From contig OU612073.1 of NCBI GenBank assembly GCA_914767715.1, positions 3,718,001 through 3,782,000 of the forward strand: a stretch of 64,000 bases of DNA. The letters are read 5' to 3'. Every line of letters begins with the position of its first letter. Positions within the stretch are counted from its first letter, which is position 1. Positions 1-11,552 of this stretch are shown in pieces. The notes under the pieces were generated by a model. That model ran no database searches. It had not been told where the DNA came from and saw only the letters and a program-made list of their open reading frames with translations. Source of the DNA: Membranipora membranacea. Its lineage: Eukaryota; Bryozoa; Gymnolaemata; Cheilostomatida; Membraniporidae. The position numbers and the translations under genes are program-made.

Positions 1-42
1 ACACTGACAAGCTATTTTACACTTTATGTGTTTGCTGTATAG

Positions 43-128
43 ATACATTCCTCTTCTCGAAAAGAAGTATCCCACCGTATCTGGGACCTCATACAAGCTA
101 GCAGAGCTTAATGAGCTTAAAAAATGGG
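43..128 (+). CDS. Candidate preceding anoctamin exon
   Basis: Between an AG at 41-42 and a GT at 129-130 the reading frame encodes Y-I-P-L-L-E-K-K-Y, then S-G, L and a final K-K-W-G. This resembles the anoctamin stretch before TM1 (Y-P-L-H-D ... W-A-x-W-G). Its end phase (one base, g) fits the next exon (ga) exactly. If it is real, the spliced protein jumps straight from W-G to FYTTFL and lacks the usual ~27 residues with the YFGEKIA motif. Alternatively it is intron sequence and the true exon lies upstream of the window. Confidence 0.35.
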
Positions 129-197
129 GTGGGTATCAAAGACATCAGTGCATTATGAAGAAATAAGTATGATTAAATTATGTCTCTCATTTTTTAG

Positions 198-3100
198 GAT
201 TTTACACCACATTCCTGATGCCTGCTGCCATAGTTGGAGTAGCTGTCTTTCTATATGGTATAATCACCATGGATAAATACCAAGCCGCGTAAGTCATGAT
301 GGATAGATGAGTCTGTAAGTTTGGGATGATGACTTACGAGCTATTAAATAAAAAAGATCTTGTGAGCGCTAAAAGAAAATCTCCTTGGAAATCGCTTGCA
401 TGTCTTGAGCCTTTGCAATGATTAGTTTTTCTTTAAACATAGCTCTTACTTGATGTCAAAATGTACAACTAGAAACATGCCTCTCCTAAGAGCACAACCT
501 GCTATCTCACCAAGGATCATCAATTGGGACTGCAAATTTGGATCTGAATGGCTGTCTCTCTCAACCCAATAGCCAGTCAGATAAGAGCCAACACGTTTGA
601 TGCAATACGTTAATCACATCGTTTCTAGATTAATAATGAACTAATTTGTCTGCATATAGAGTTCTTAGCCGTCGTCGCTGCATGCTCACCAGTATAATGG
701 TAGCAATCCTATTGTGGGTAAATTGGATCAAACTTAATCTGCATTTCTATGTTTGTGCAGGAGAGAAGTTTGTGACAGCGGTAAGACTCTGAGAATGTGT
801 CCAGCTTGTGATCAGTGTCAGACTTACTTCCTGTCTGATTTCTGCTGGTTTGTCAAAATAGGATATCTGTTTGATCACCCCGGCACAGTACTGTATGCTG
901 TATTCATGTCCTTCTGGGGTGAGTAGTTAGTCGAGGTGCTCAAACTCTGCCCCTGTGCCTGGAGAGAGGGTCCGTGTTTTACAACAGCCCACTCAGGCAA
1001 ATCATGTCATTTCGATGTGATTGATAATTATTATGAAACAAAAAACAAAACAACTGGTTGACCTCATAAGACTTCAAAAATAGAGAGTTACTGTCTCTTT
1101 ATGTGATTGATTAACAGATATTATATATTACTGGCTGATTTATATTTTCTTTGAACCTGCCAAGACAACTCCGATTGTGCGAACGAAATTGAATGGACAT
1201 GGCAGTGATAAGTCTTCAGCTATCAAAAATTGTATCCTTGAGGGTCTTTCGATTTGAAAGAGCGATGCTTTACTAAAGCAGATGATCACTATCACTACAC
1301 CATTTTCTCGCTCACTTCTTCATTCAACTAGACACCTTCGTTCCAAAATCGCTAACTTAGAATGTATATAGTTCCATCACTGAGTGGGCGATCAGATTGC
1401 GATTTTGGCTGTTTTTAATTGAAAGACCCCCTGTTTAACAAGCTTAAATCACGTCACTTACTCCCAGTTACTTACTTTCGAGCTTAAATCACTGACGGCA
1501 TATATATATCAAATCAAGCTGTGCTAAAATAGGTCAATTCGATTTTATCTTACCAACCCACCAACAAGCCTTGTAGGAATAAGCATATGAATTTAGTCAG
1601 CTTAGTAGAGTACTCTCAGTTAGATTGTATTGCATAGTTAGAACCTTTCACCGATTCTCTCTATTTACAGCGGTACTTTTCCTCCAGTTTTGGCTGAGAC
1701 AGGCAGCTAGGACAGCATTTGACTGGGATTGTTATGATTACAACGAGACGGATGAGCGACCGCGGCCCGAGTATATGAACCTCGCACCCCTGAGAGCGGC
1801 TAACCCAATCACAGGACAGTTAGAGCCGTATTTTCCTGAAGCACTGAGACGACATCGCATCATAGGCAGCATCGTCTTCATTCTAGTTATGGTGATTATT
1901 TCTTGTTGACTCGTCTACTCAGTGGGCTTTTTGAAAATCGCCTAACCTTATCATTATAAGCAGTTTATCTTTTAACGATGGGTTGGTTAGGCCTTAGAAT
2001 AAAACTGCATTTTATCTTATAAAGAATTCTGCATCAGGGCACGTAGCTGCTACTCCAATGATGATAAAACTTGTGAAGTTATTCCATTTTCCTAAACTAA
2101 TAGCCACTCACGGTTCAGTTTTAAACCTTGAGTTTTCAGCCTTGCAACTTTTTTTGGTGTGTGACAAGGACAAATCACAAATTATTTTAAGTTACCTGCG
2201 AAAAATTAAAATGAGTTTATTGGCCACATAAAAAGTTCAAAAATTAAAACAGAGATTTCAACAGGTTTTCTTTGTCAATCTGGAAAATTAACGATAAGAA
2301 TGTTTGGAATGAAAAAAAAGCAAAAATTTCCTGCTGCAAATACATGCTTCTCTAGGTTAGATGGGAACTATAGCAGAAGGTAAAGTCGGGGGCAGGAGGA
2401 ATGGTTTTGGGGGCTCAGACTAGAGCTATATATAATATCTTACAGCGCACTGCTTGCAGATTGCCTCTGTGATAAGAGTCACTGCACAGTAGAGTCAGTG
2501 CCACAAATTTTGCCTATGAATGCCAACATTTTTTCCCAGTGTGGGTTGGGTGACTTTTCAGTTTGAGAACTCAAGCACATTTGAATTAGTTCAGTTGCTA
2601 CAGGCAAAGATCACCAACCTGAAATTATTGGTGCATATGCGCAAAGTGATCTCAGGGTATTGGGGGGAGACAAGACTAGGGCTAGAGATGATAACTTACC
2701 ATATTTAATTTCAGATGTCTATCGTGTTGATGTTCATCCTGGCCTGTATATTATACAAAGTACTGGTGTCGATGTACCTCCATCAGATTCGGTGGGAGGT
2801 GGAGAGCCTGAAACAGTACTCAGACGCTCTCACTATATTATCTGGTACTGTTCTCAATCTTATACTCATTATCATTATGGGCAGTATCTACGAACTGCTG
2901 GCTCTAAAACTCACTCACTGGGGTAAGTGTAGCCTGAGTGACCCAGGTGTTACCCAGAGAAGGGAGGGGCCCAGTACACCCGGAATAAATTAGCTTGAGT
3001 CCTGAGGCTGCATAAGTGTAGCCTGAGTGACCCAGGTGTTACCCAGAGAAGGAAGGGGCCCAGTACACCCGGAATAAATAAGCTTGAGTCCTGAGGCTGC

Positions 3101-6100
3101 ATAAATGTAGCCTGAGTGACCTTATACTGCACTATACTGCCTGGAATAAAACAGCTTGAGTTGTGAGGCTGCATTAGTTCTTTTATATGTTCTCATCTTG
3201 CATATATTGACAATGTTTTGAAAATGATAGTTTCAAAGAGCACACTAAGGGGATTGAACCTTATTAAGTTCTCGACTTTAAGTACTCATTTTTTGTCTCA
3301 GATATAGACAAACATTGATTTATATTTATTTAGGCAAAGCAAACAGATCTATCACCTTGTAAATAGTTTAAACTGATCGAAAAATGTAACATCATGAAAT
3401 CTAAATACATCAAAACAGTCTAAAAAATCATATGCAATTTTGTTACTTACCATCTTTAGATAGTCTAGGTATCTGTAGGTAGATTATCAGTAGCTTGTTC
3501 AGTTGAAATCTTTTTTTTTTATATACAGTTTATTGTTACTGATCAATGTACCAAGGTACCGCTAATGCACATGTTACAATAAGTGAAAAATGTTGAAAAA
3601 TAATGCGGTCAGTCAATGAGTGAAAAGGAAAAAATTGAATATCAGTAATCACAACTGTGATACAAACAGAGATTTTGAGCCGAGATTGGTGTTTGCTGAG
3701 ATTGTTGGCGTTCTTGACTTTGTAGAGATGCACAGAACACAGACAGAGTTTGAGAACTCCTACACAGTGAAGGTTTTCGTCTTCCAGTTTGTTAACTATT
3801 TCTCCTCTATATTCTACGTGGGATTCTTCAAAGGAAAGTTTATTGGTGTACCTGGTAACTACTACCGCATCATGGGACTCAGAAATGAAGAGGTAATGCC
3901 TGAGGGCTTTTATACCTCCATAATCTATCTTTCTTTTTAATTTTTTGTTGGCATTGTACGGACAACATTTCAATAAGAAATGATATAGTTGCCAACAAAG
4001 CATATAAAAAAATCCATGTTGGCCAGACCAAGGATTTGAGTCTCTAACTCCTTGGTCAGACTACATGACTACCAAGCTGTTAGCTGTCTGGTACAAAGAG
4101 ATAATTATCTTCAACCTCTGAGAGACACAGCCTTCACCTCATGGTAGCCTGTGATAACTAGCTACAACTAAGCTCATTATGCAGGGCATCAACTGACCAC
4201 CCCACACATAGGTACCTCTGATCTTCTGATTTGTACAAAGATAGGATAATTCCATGCCATGTTCTGAATTATTATATTGTATATTTCTTGCAGTGCACCA
4301 GTGGCGGATGTATGATAGAGTTAGCCCAGCAGCTTCTTATTATCATGGTTGGAAAACAAGTCTTCAATAATGTGACAGAGATTTTCTTACCGTGAGTCAA
4401 ATGACAATTGTGCAATGATTTTGACTAGACGATAAAAACATTTTTATTGATGTTCATGTTCACGTTCATGTTCACACTCAATGATTTGCAAGTGTATTCA
4501 GTTACAAGAAGGAAAGGTTATCTTCTCTCTAAACACGTCATGACAACTCCCACTTATCACTGTAGCTCTTGCTGACTGCTGAAAAGTTTTAAATGTAAAC
4601 TAGCTTCATCATGTTGAAACAGATCAAAACACATCCAGTTCTTTCGTGCTTAGGGCTGAAAAGTGCTTATGACTCGGTTTAGCTCAATGTATGACCAGAC
4701 CATGTTAAAAACGATACTTCACTTGACTAATTCAAGAAGAAAATATGAAAGGACATTAAGATTGAACGCCATTTTTGTACTACAGAAAGGTTTTAACATG
4801 GTGGCAGACTCGCTCACTGGGGAATTCTAAAACTCAGGAGGGTGAGCTACTACAGAGATGGGAGTCAGATTACCTTTTACTGCCCTATACTGGCCTGTTT
4901 GAGGAATACCTTGAAATGAGTAAGTTCAGTTTCAGATTAGTTTCAGTTAATTTGTACATTCGGTATCATAAGAATGATAAAATTGAATGTGTACATTAAT
5001 TAATATATGGACTAGGAAAGGTTAAGATTGTATGCTGTTAAAATTGGACATTAAAGTTGGAAAAAATGATTTTGCACGTTTTGAGTCTTGCAGGTATTGG
5101 GTCGGAAAATAGTGTTTAGACGGGAAGATGTTCTGTTGATGTTTCGTATTATTCTACTAAAGAGTGGATGCTCTAGATCTCTCGCTATCTTATTAAAATG
5201 TCTCTTGCTCAGATCAAAAACAAAGATTTATAGCTGACCACAGACGGGGCTAGTATACTAGCTCTTATACAGAGGTTTAAGAGACAACAAGAAACTCCCC
5301 TCTTTGCTCACATAATGAGAATTGTGTGGTCAAACTTGCAATCCCCTCACAACCCCAAAAATTAACTTGTTAGTTATCTGTACAATTTTAAAAGATTGAC
5401 AGAATGATGATAGTGAATTAGCAACTAGAGTTACCCAGATTATTGTTCATGGATGCTAGGACAACAGATATAGACACTATACAACAAATCTATTAGCCCA
5501 ATACTTTTCATTTTTTAGCACTGCAGTTCGGATTCATCACAATATTTGTGGCTGCCTGCCCGCTCGCCCCTCTATTTGCCCTAATAAATAACTGGGCCGA
5601 AGTGAGACTAGATGCTAAGAAGTTTGTTTGTGACTTCAGGAGACCCATTGTGGAGAAAGCTCACGGCATCGGAGTGTGGAAAGATATATTAAACATCATT
5701 GCTCATATAGCCGTCATCAGCAACGTGAGTTAGACAAACTACTGACTTAGATGGACAGTTTTAAGACCATACCTTCAATAGGGAAAGTCTTCAAAAGTTT
5801 CCAAACTCAAAAGAAAATAATGGAAATATACCAATTCCTTAGGAGCTGTTGGATGGAAGGGGCAAAATATACCAAAATATACCAATATGGACATTGTAAT
5901 AAAATCCACAAAACCTCGTAAAATAAATAAATCAGTTTGCAATAAGAAGTTGCTGATGTTACACAAAAAAAACAATACCAATCCAAATAATCTAAGTATG
6001 GTAGAGTATGGTAGAGCGTACCTTTTGCGATTCCTTGATTGCACTGATATCAGCACTATCAGCTTGATAATGCCAAATTATAAAAAATGTTTTTATATGT

Positions 6101-7777
6101 CATAGTGGGACGTCTTGATTTGTATCGAGAGTGTACAACTGATGACTAATTTGTCCTATACATACAGAAGAATAAATAAACTCAAGATAATAAAGCTTCT
6201 TGTTTAATTTCTGACCGTACAGTTACACCAACACACTAACTCCTTGGTTACACTATATTTTCCCTTACAGGCGTTTCTGATTGCGTTTACTTCAAGCTTC
6301 ATACCACAAACTCTGTATGCATTCACTGTGGATCCTAAGATGCACGGGTTTGTTAACTCCACTCTCTCGACTTCCTATCATCAGTCGGAGCCTTGCCTGT
6401 AAGTCTTCCTCTCACCAGCCCCATAAAGTGCAATAATGCTAATTTTTCTGAGATAACTTTTAATATCTACATGTTAACTGTCGTGTGATTTCAAGTAGAA
6501 TTAGCTGTAAATAAAAAACTGAAATACAAACGGACTTAGCAGATAGTTTGAAACTAATATTATTTTGCAGCTATAGAGACAACAGAGATGAGCAGGGCGG
6601 TTTCACACAGAAATACTGGCAGTTACTGGCAGTCAGGCTCATATTCGTAGTTCTGTTTGAGGTGAGACCTTCAATAAGTACAAATATGAGTTAAAATATA
6701 AGTACACATATGTGTTTGGTTTTTGGTTGTGTGAGGTTAGTCAGAAATAATATAGTAATGATAGTGAGGTTTCTCCCTGTCCAACAGGAACTGGGAATCG
6801 ATTGAGGCCTTAGGGCTTTCAGTGGCCTGTCAAGACAAGCTCTGTCAAGACAAGCGAGGCTTTCATGACCAGAATTCTCAATCTATATAGGTACTAGGTT
6901 GGTTTGGTAGGCGCAGGCGGGTCATACTGTTGTATTGTAATCCTCAGTTGACTCAATGGTGATGATCAGGCTGAGGACCTTCAAAGAAAGTCACTGAAAG
7001 TAAATTACTGTAATTGATCCGTGGTCCATTTTATTATATGCCTTGCTACTAAATGGTCCTGCTTTGACCTGATATTTATTTATAGCAGGACAAGTTTAGT
7101 TACATGTACAAATATGCTATGAACTATATACTTGACACGGATCTAAAAAGGTTTACCCTGTCAGTGATAGTGATACCTACTAATTTAAAAAAAACAAGTA
7201 AGTACCCGTATTTTGCAGCACTTTGTGTTCTTTGTGATGAAGCTTATAGACTTTCTAATCCCGGATATACCAGAGAGCCTGGAGATCACAGTAAAGAGAG
7301 AGCAGTACCTGGCAAAACAGGCTCTCGCTGACAATCAGACAGCCAAACTGGTCAGTATTCCACTAACTGTCACACCTACATCTCTATTATAGGTCCTGGC
7401 CTGAACATCAATTGTCTCTAGACTTGTTTAGACTGTAGCTTTGCTGGTAGTTTTTTAAAGATTTTTTTGCAGATTTGAGCGGATATTATCTGCCATGCCC
7501 TTTATAAAATGTGTAAAGACTAAAATCCTAGTATGTCACAGGAAACTCTGTAAGCGTTTTACGGTTGAGGTATAACATGGACAAAGTTGTAGATGGAAAA
7601 GCTGGCAAAATGCCAAACTTATGAAATGTGAAAATTAATTCATGTTGGTATGACACTGGCATCTATTTTCCTCTTTCTCACTCTGTAGGATAGAAGCAGA
7701 GTTTTACGCCAGATTCCATAAATTTATTTATTTTACAGTTGGCAAATAACGAGTATGACGCTGATGATGATTACTAA
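198..7777 (+). CDS. Anoctamin (TMEM16) family membrane protein, 3' part of gene
   Basis: Exons: 198-288, 761-918, 1671-1891, 2715-2922, 3726-3892, 4294-4391, 4786-4919, 5519-5724, 6271-6398, 6571-6661, 7219-7350, 7739-7777 (stop). All junctions are GT/AG and keep phase, giving about 556 residues; the N-terminal part lies before the window. Recognisable family blocks in order: TM1 ([13 protein letters not shown]), the Cys-rich extracellular loop ([16 protein letters not shown]), [36 protein letters not shown] followed by [20 protein letters not shown], and a C-terminal IPDIPESL...YLAKQALAD. Family members are Ca2+-activated chloride channels or phospholipid scramblases in the plasma or internal membranes. 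By motif alignment from memory, the acidic Ca2+ ligands in TM6 (YE), TM7 (EYLE) and TM8 (EVRLD) are kept, but the TM6 Asn is Gly. The protein ends in an acidic [10 protein letters not shown] tail. Channel versus scramblase cannot be told from this. Confidence 0.93.
2925..3176 (+). repeat. 89-bp tandem repeat, about 2.8 copies, in anoctamin intron
   Basis: Units start at 2925, 3014 and 3103 (exact 89-base spacing, each opening with AA[G/A]TGTAGCCTGAGTGACC). The third is internally shortened. The array starts at intron base 3, directly behind the splice donor of exon 2715-2922. Confidence 0.9.
4022..4096 (-). repeat. tRNA-like (SINE head) sequence in anoctamin intron
   Basis: Read on the minus strand, the stretch has tRNA features: complementary ends (ccagac / gtctgg), a D-arm-like AGCTAACAGCTTGGTAGTC and a B-box-like GACTCAAATCC. 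The anticodon arm is poor, so a decayed tRNA pseudogene or SINE head is more likely than a working tRNA. Confidence 0.4.
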
Positions 7778-8060
7778 ACTCCTATCCTCCTACTAACGAG
7801 CACCTTGGGAGAACTGACATCAACCCTCCTCATACCGAGAGCTTCACATTGGAGCGTCATTAGCCAGCAAGCAGTGATACACTTTATAGCTCATTGATCA
7901 TTCACAATTTACGTTTGGCAGCTAATACCATTCGAACTCATATGATATGATGGAAATTTGTGTTGAATGCTACCCAATTCCTTGATTAATCGTTCGTTGG
8001 AATACATTTTATTGTATTCATACTGACACCTATTGTGACAATTTGAATATATGCTCTGCC

Positions 8061-8066
8061 AATAAA
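8061..8066 (+). promoter_or_regulatory. Likely polyadenylation signal of the anoctamin gene
   Basis: AATAAA lies 284 bases after the anoctamin stop, on the gene's strand. No other gene starts before the convergent collagen gene C1, whose own signal (AATAAA on minus, 8422-8427) lies just beyond. The stretch 7778-8478 otherwise shows only the two convergent 3' ends. Confidence 0.5.
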
Positions 8067-8421
8067 AGAAATATAAAACAACTCAAGAGAAGCCTCTATA
8101 TTATGTAGATCCTGTCGGTCTCCAACAGAGTCAAAGTAAGGAGTTGTTTTGCACTCTTTTTTCAAAGGCTTGTATCGGTATTCTTTACTGTCATGAAATG
8201 GGATCACACAAAAAAAAGCCACCCAAAATTAATAATTTAACTCTAAAGCTGGGCAGAATTCTGACAGCTCTGGCTAACTCATATCCTGTAAACTGAATGC
8301 TTTATCAATGCAAAGTGAGTTGGTGGAACTGGAGGGCATGATTAATATTGCTCGATTCCAGTTAGTACAACTTCTTGAACACAGCTCATGAACTAGAACT
8401 TGAACTAAATTCCATTTCGCT

Positions 8422-8427
8422 TTTATT
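8422..8427 (-). promoter_or_regulatory. Likely polyadenylation signal of collagen C1
   Basis: AATAAA on the minus strand (TTTATT on plus), 52 bases past the C1 stop codon. Confidence 0.45.
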
Positions 8428-8478
8428 TATTGGTAATAAAAACCAAATAAACAAGACCGGCTGTTTGATACTGATGCA

Positions 8479-10678
8479 CTATCTAGTACACACTACACAG
8501 CTCAATGGTTGATATGGATCGTAAGGTGGACACATGTTTATAGATGTATCTCCCGAACAAGAAGTTTTGGTCAGTCTGAACAAGGTGCCCCCCACAGAAG
8601 AACCAGAGGCCACACCAGGGTGGATGGATACAGGATGTTCATCCATACATTCATAGGTAGATCTGGAGTGCCTATGATTAGTGGTATGTAGAGTGCCATC
8701 CGAAAACATGTTTAAATCAGACATGAGGAATCCTTTATACTCAAGTGTCCAATCACTTGATGGGCACATAGTGGCAGCTGGAAACATGAATTTTGACACC
8801 CTTTGTTTAGCTTCACAAACAGCGCATGGGAGTTGTGCTCTAAACATATCAGCTCCAAACACATCTGGCTTGGCCAAACTGTCTAACACGACTTTAGACA
8901 GAAAACTTTGCAGAACTTTGACCTGTTTGTACTTGGGATCATACTGAGGGTCAGAGGGTAAACACTGAATGTTAGTTCCTCCAGCAGGGCTTCTAAAGTC
9001 AGACCCAGCAGCGATTCCATTGTAAACCAGCTTTGATGTCTCAGGACATTCTCTTCTTCCCCATCTGACATACAGAGAACCACCGTAGTTTGGAATAGCT
9101 GTCTGGAACCTTTGCCATTCTACGAGTGTAATGATATGATAACCAGTCAGTACAGTATTCTTTCGAGTTTCATAGTTTAATGACTTGAAAATAAGGGCTC
9201 TCTTCAGAGTGAGGTTGATTTGCAGGTGATATGGTTCAATTGATTTATCCATCTAGGATAACTTGGAACATCAACATTCCTAGGAGTGGGGCATGAGGCT
9301 TTGGATAACACTGAAGTCTTGCCTATATACTTAAATATACACCGATATACTTCAAATCTGTTCCTGATGGATATAATCCATTACTCCATGTTTGTCAATA
9401 TATAGAGAAAAGTCAAAGCATACTTAATGATAGATAAAAAGTTACACAGCTTGTGCTCAAGCGGGGGGGGGGGGGGGGTGAACTACCATAATGGAGAGAA
9501 AGAACTTGGGATTTGAAAAGCACTTGCACTATTGATATAGCCCATGTCCCTCTTCCATCAACAACAAAACTCATCATGACTAACAAACACATCTCTTTGC
9601 TTGGAGCTGCATATAAATAAAAAGAAAAGTTTTCCACTTTACCTTTCTGTACATAAAGAGCTGCTGAGGTGTTGATAAATTTCTCGATAGAAGCCAGGCT
9701 GGGTGCATCTCTTCCGTCCCTACCATCACGTCCCTGCAATGTAGCAACCAATAAATTGTAAGAGAATAGACACTTTTTCTTCTGAAACAGAAATCTTTCT
9801 TTTTTTGCTTGATTTTGGTTGTTTGATGAACATAATTATATTAGGTTAGTATGTCCCCATTGCAGAAACGGAGTCAATCTGTGACAAATCTCTATTGTAT
9901 TTGAGTCACAGTCAGTAGGTAGGCTTCATGATAGAGAAAGGATATTGCGTCAATGAAGTTTCTGCCTGCCATGGTACTTACGTAACACACAACGGGTATA
10001 ATACAATACTAAGAGGACGGTGAAATTAATATTCCGTACAATTGATGTCACACTAGTAGGATAGAATACTGAGTAATATTTGGAAAGTATGAGCATAAGG
10101 TCGCTGATATATCCACTCACTGGTGATCCAGGAGGTCCCCTCAGAGCTAACTTCAGACTCTCTCCTGATAAGATCTCTCTCTTCTCTGGCTGTTGTTCCT
10201 CGTGTTGACTGGTCAGGTTCTCAGATTTGAGTTCTTTCTCGAGATGGACCTCAGGCTTTAGATTCCTATCGCTACCCTCTGTTACCTTTATTAGTAGTGA
10301 AATCATAACAACTCATTACATGATGTCGTCATGTCATCATCATTATGCTCGTGGGAATATTAACAATTAAGACCAATACCAATGTTCGCAATCCCTAAAA
10401 TTGTAATAATGATGTGATGTTGTGAACCTGGTAACGGGGTGTAGGTTACAAGAGGTCCTGTTGTTCACATTTCATACTAGTATAATACTGAAAAATGCAC
10501 TACTCACTGGAGATGATTCCACATTCTGATTGCATCCATGAAACTTTTGTCGCTCTAAAACACTGATTCTATGATTGAAGTGAAAGGCTCCAGCAAATAT
10601 CAAAACTGTTAGTACCAAATGATAAGCTATGGTGCTTGCAGTCCAGGAATTAAACCTGTTGCCTCCCTCTGTCGCCAT
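8479..10678 (-). CDS. Membrane-anchored short-chain collagen (C4-like), gene C1
   Basis: Exons on minus: 10678-10508, 10285-10121, 9733-9643, 9119-8479 (stop), 355 residues. The start ATG is the first in frame before MATEGGNRF. Residues 1-18 are a short N-tail and about 19-33 are hydrophobic (IAYHLVLTVLIFAGAF), indicating a type II signal anchor. A polar, Glu/Lys-rich linker follows. At the exon 2/3 junction lie five Gly-X-Y triplets (GPP GSP GRD GRD GRD). Exon 4 encodes a ~212-residue domain with WGRRECPE, LVYNG, CLPSDP, CAVCEA, DWTLEYKGFLMS and ten cysteines, as in spongin short-chain collagen C4. Known family members are secreted or surface matrix proteins; the membrane anchor implies attachment to the cell. 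C1 is almost identical to C3, introns included. Confidence 0.9.
9463..9479. repeat. Poly-G run in C1 intron 3
   Basis: A run of about 17 G inside the third intron of C1. A shorter run sits at the equivalent place in C3 (about 15521-15534), so the tract predates the duplication and has changed length since. Confidence 0.85.
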
Positions 10679-11552
10679 GTTCAAGCACAGGTTACTGGTA
10701 GACTGATCTCACCGGCTCTATGTGCACAGGTTAGTCCAGGGCCTGCTTAGGTGAATCACAGGGTTTGAACATTGCTTGGGAACAAACAGGTGTGTGCAAG
10801 TGATATGTTGTATGGATTTATATTTCAGTTTAAAACAGTATACAGGCCTTACAAGGTCTCACTGTGAACCAAAAAAATTTAGGTCAAAATGATGAGCAAC
10901 TCTAGTTTTGGTTATTTCCATGAATTTTCCTATGGTGGCTAACAGAATACCTAATGCTGTTAATGCAACACAACAGAAGTCAAAGATTCAATTCTGGCGA
11001 TATAAAAATTTATCTGCACATAGGCAATCATCTGACGATAATATCCTTAAGCTCTTATCATAGAATGGAAATATAAGCATAACCCTATCCAATCAAAACA
11101 CTCAACACAGGGGCTGATCTGACAATGATCTTATTGGCTGTCCCTACTAGCATGCAGAATGTGGCCTCGGAAATTGTCTTGTTTACAAAACTGCAAACGG
11201 TAAGAATATACCTTCAGTGTTAATGATTTTGGGCATTTCTAGAAATTCTACTGGCTATTTTTGCAAGTCCTTTGTTTGACAAAAGATAGCTAATTATGCT
11301 ATTCCAGATTGGATTTCAATGCCTTAGACCCTTTGATGGTGTCGCTGCCTATTGTTCTTCACTCTGGTTCAGATTCACTCATGTCTGCACCTTTGCTAAT
11401 AACTTCATTAGCCATCGTATTTCACAGATGTGGCCAACCAAATCTAGTAATTTACCAAATGCAGGCCAGGTAACAACCAGTATGGTTTTTATTTGTTTCC
11501 GAAGAATTATGTTATAAATTTATTTTGTCTTCTGAGTTGAATGTGTATCACA
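10679..11552. other. Intergenic: C1 promoter side and C2 3' flank
   Basis: No gene seen. The C1-proximal part matches the 5' flank of C3 (from 16785). The C2-proximal part (about 11290-11550) matches the 3' flank of C4 (17740-18019), including a likely AATAAA on minus at 11519-11524. It contains the unoccupied insertion site 11211-11219 (CCTTCAGTG) of the 364-bp element. Confidence 0.75.

Noticed and set aside
3536-4003. 155-codon minus-strand open frame
   Set aside because: Lies antisense over the anoctamin exon 3726-3892 and has no motif of its own.
8509-8947. Plus-strand frames opposite the collagen C-terminal exons
   Set aside because: Mirror frames of the strongly conserved minus-strand exon; the same shadows appear over C3 and C4.
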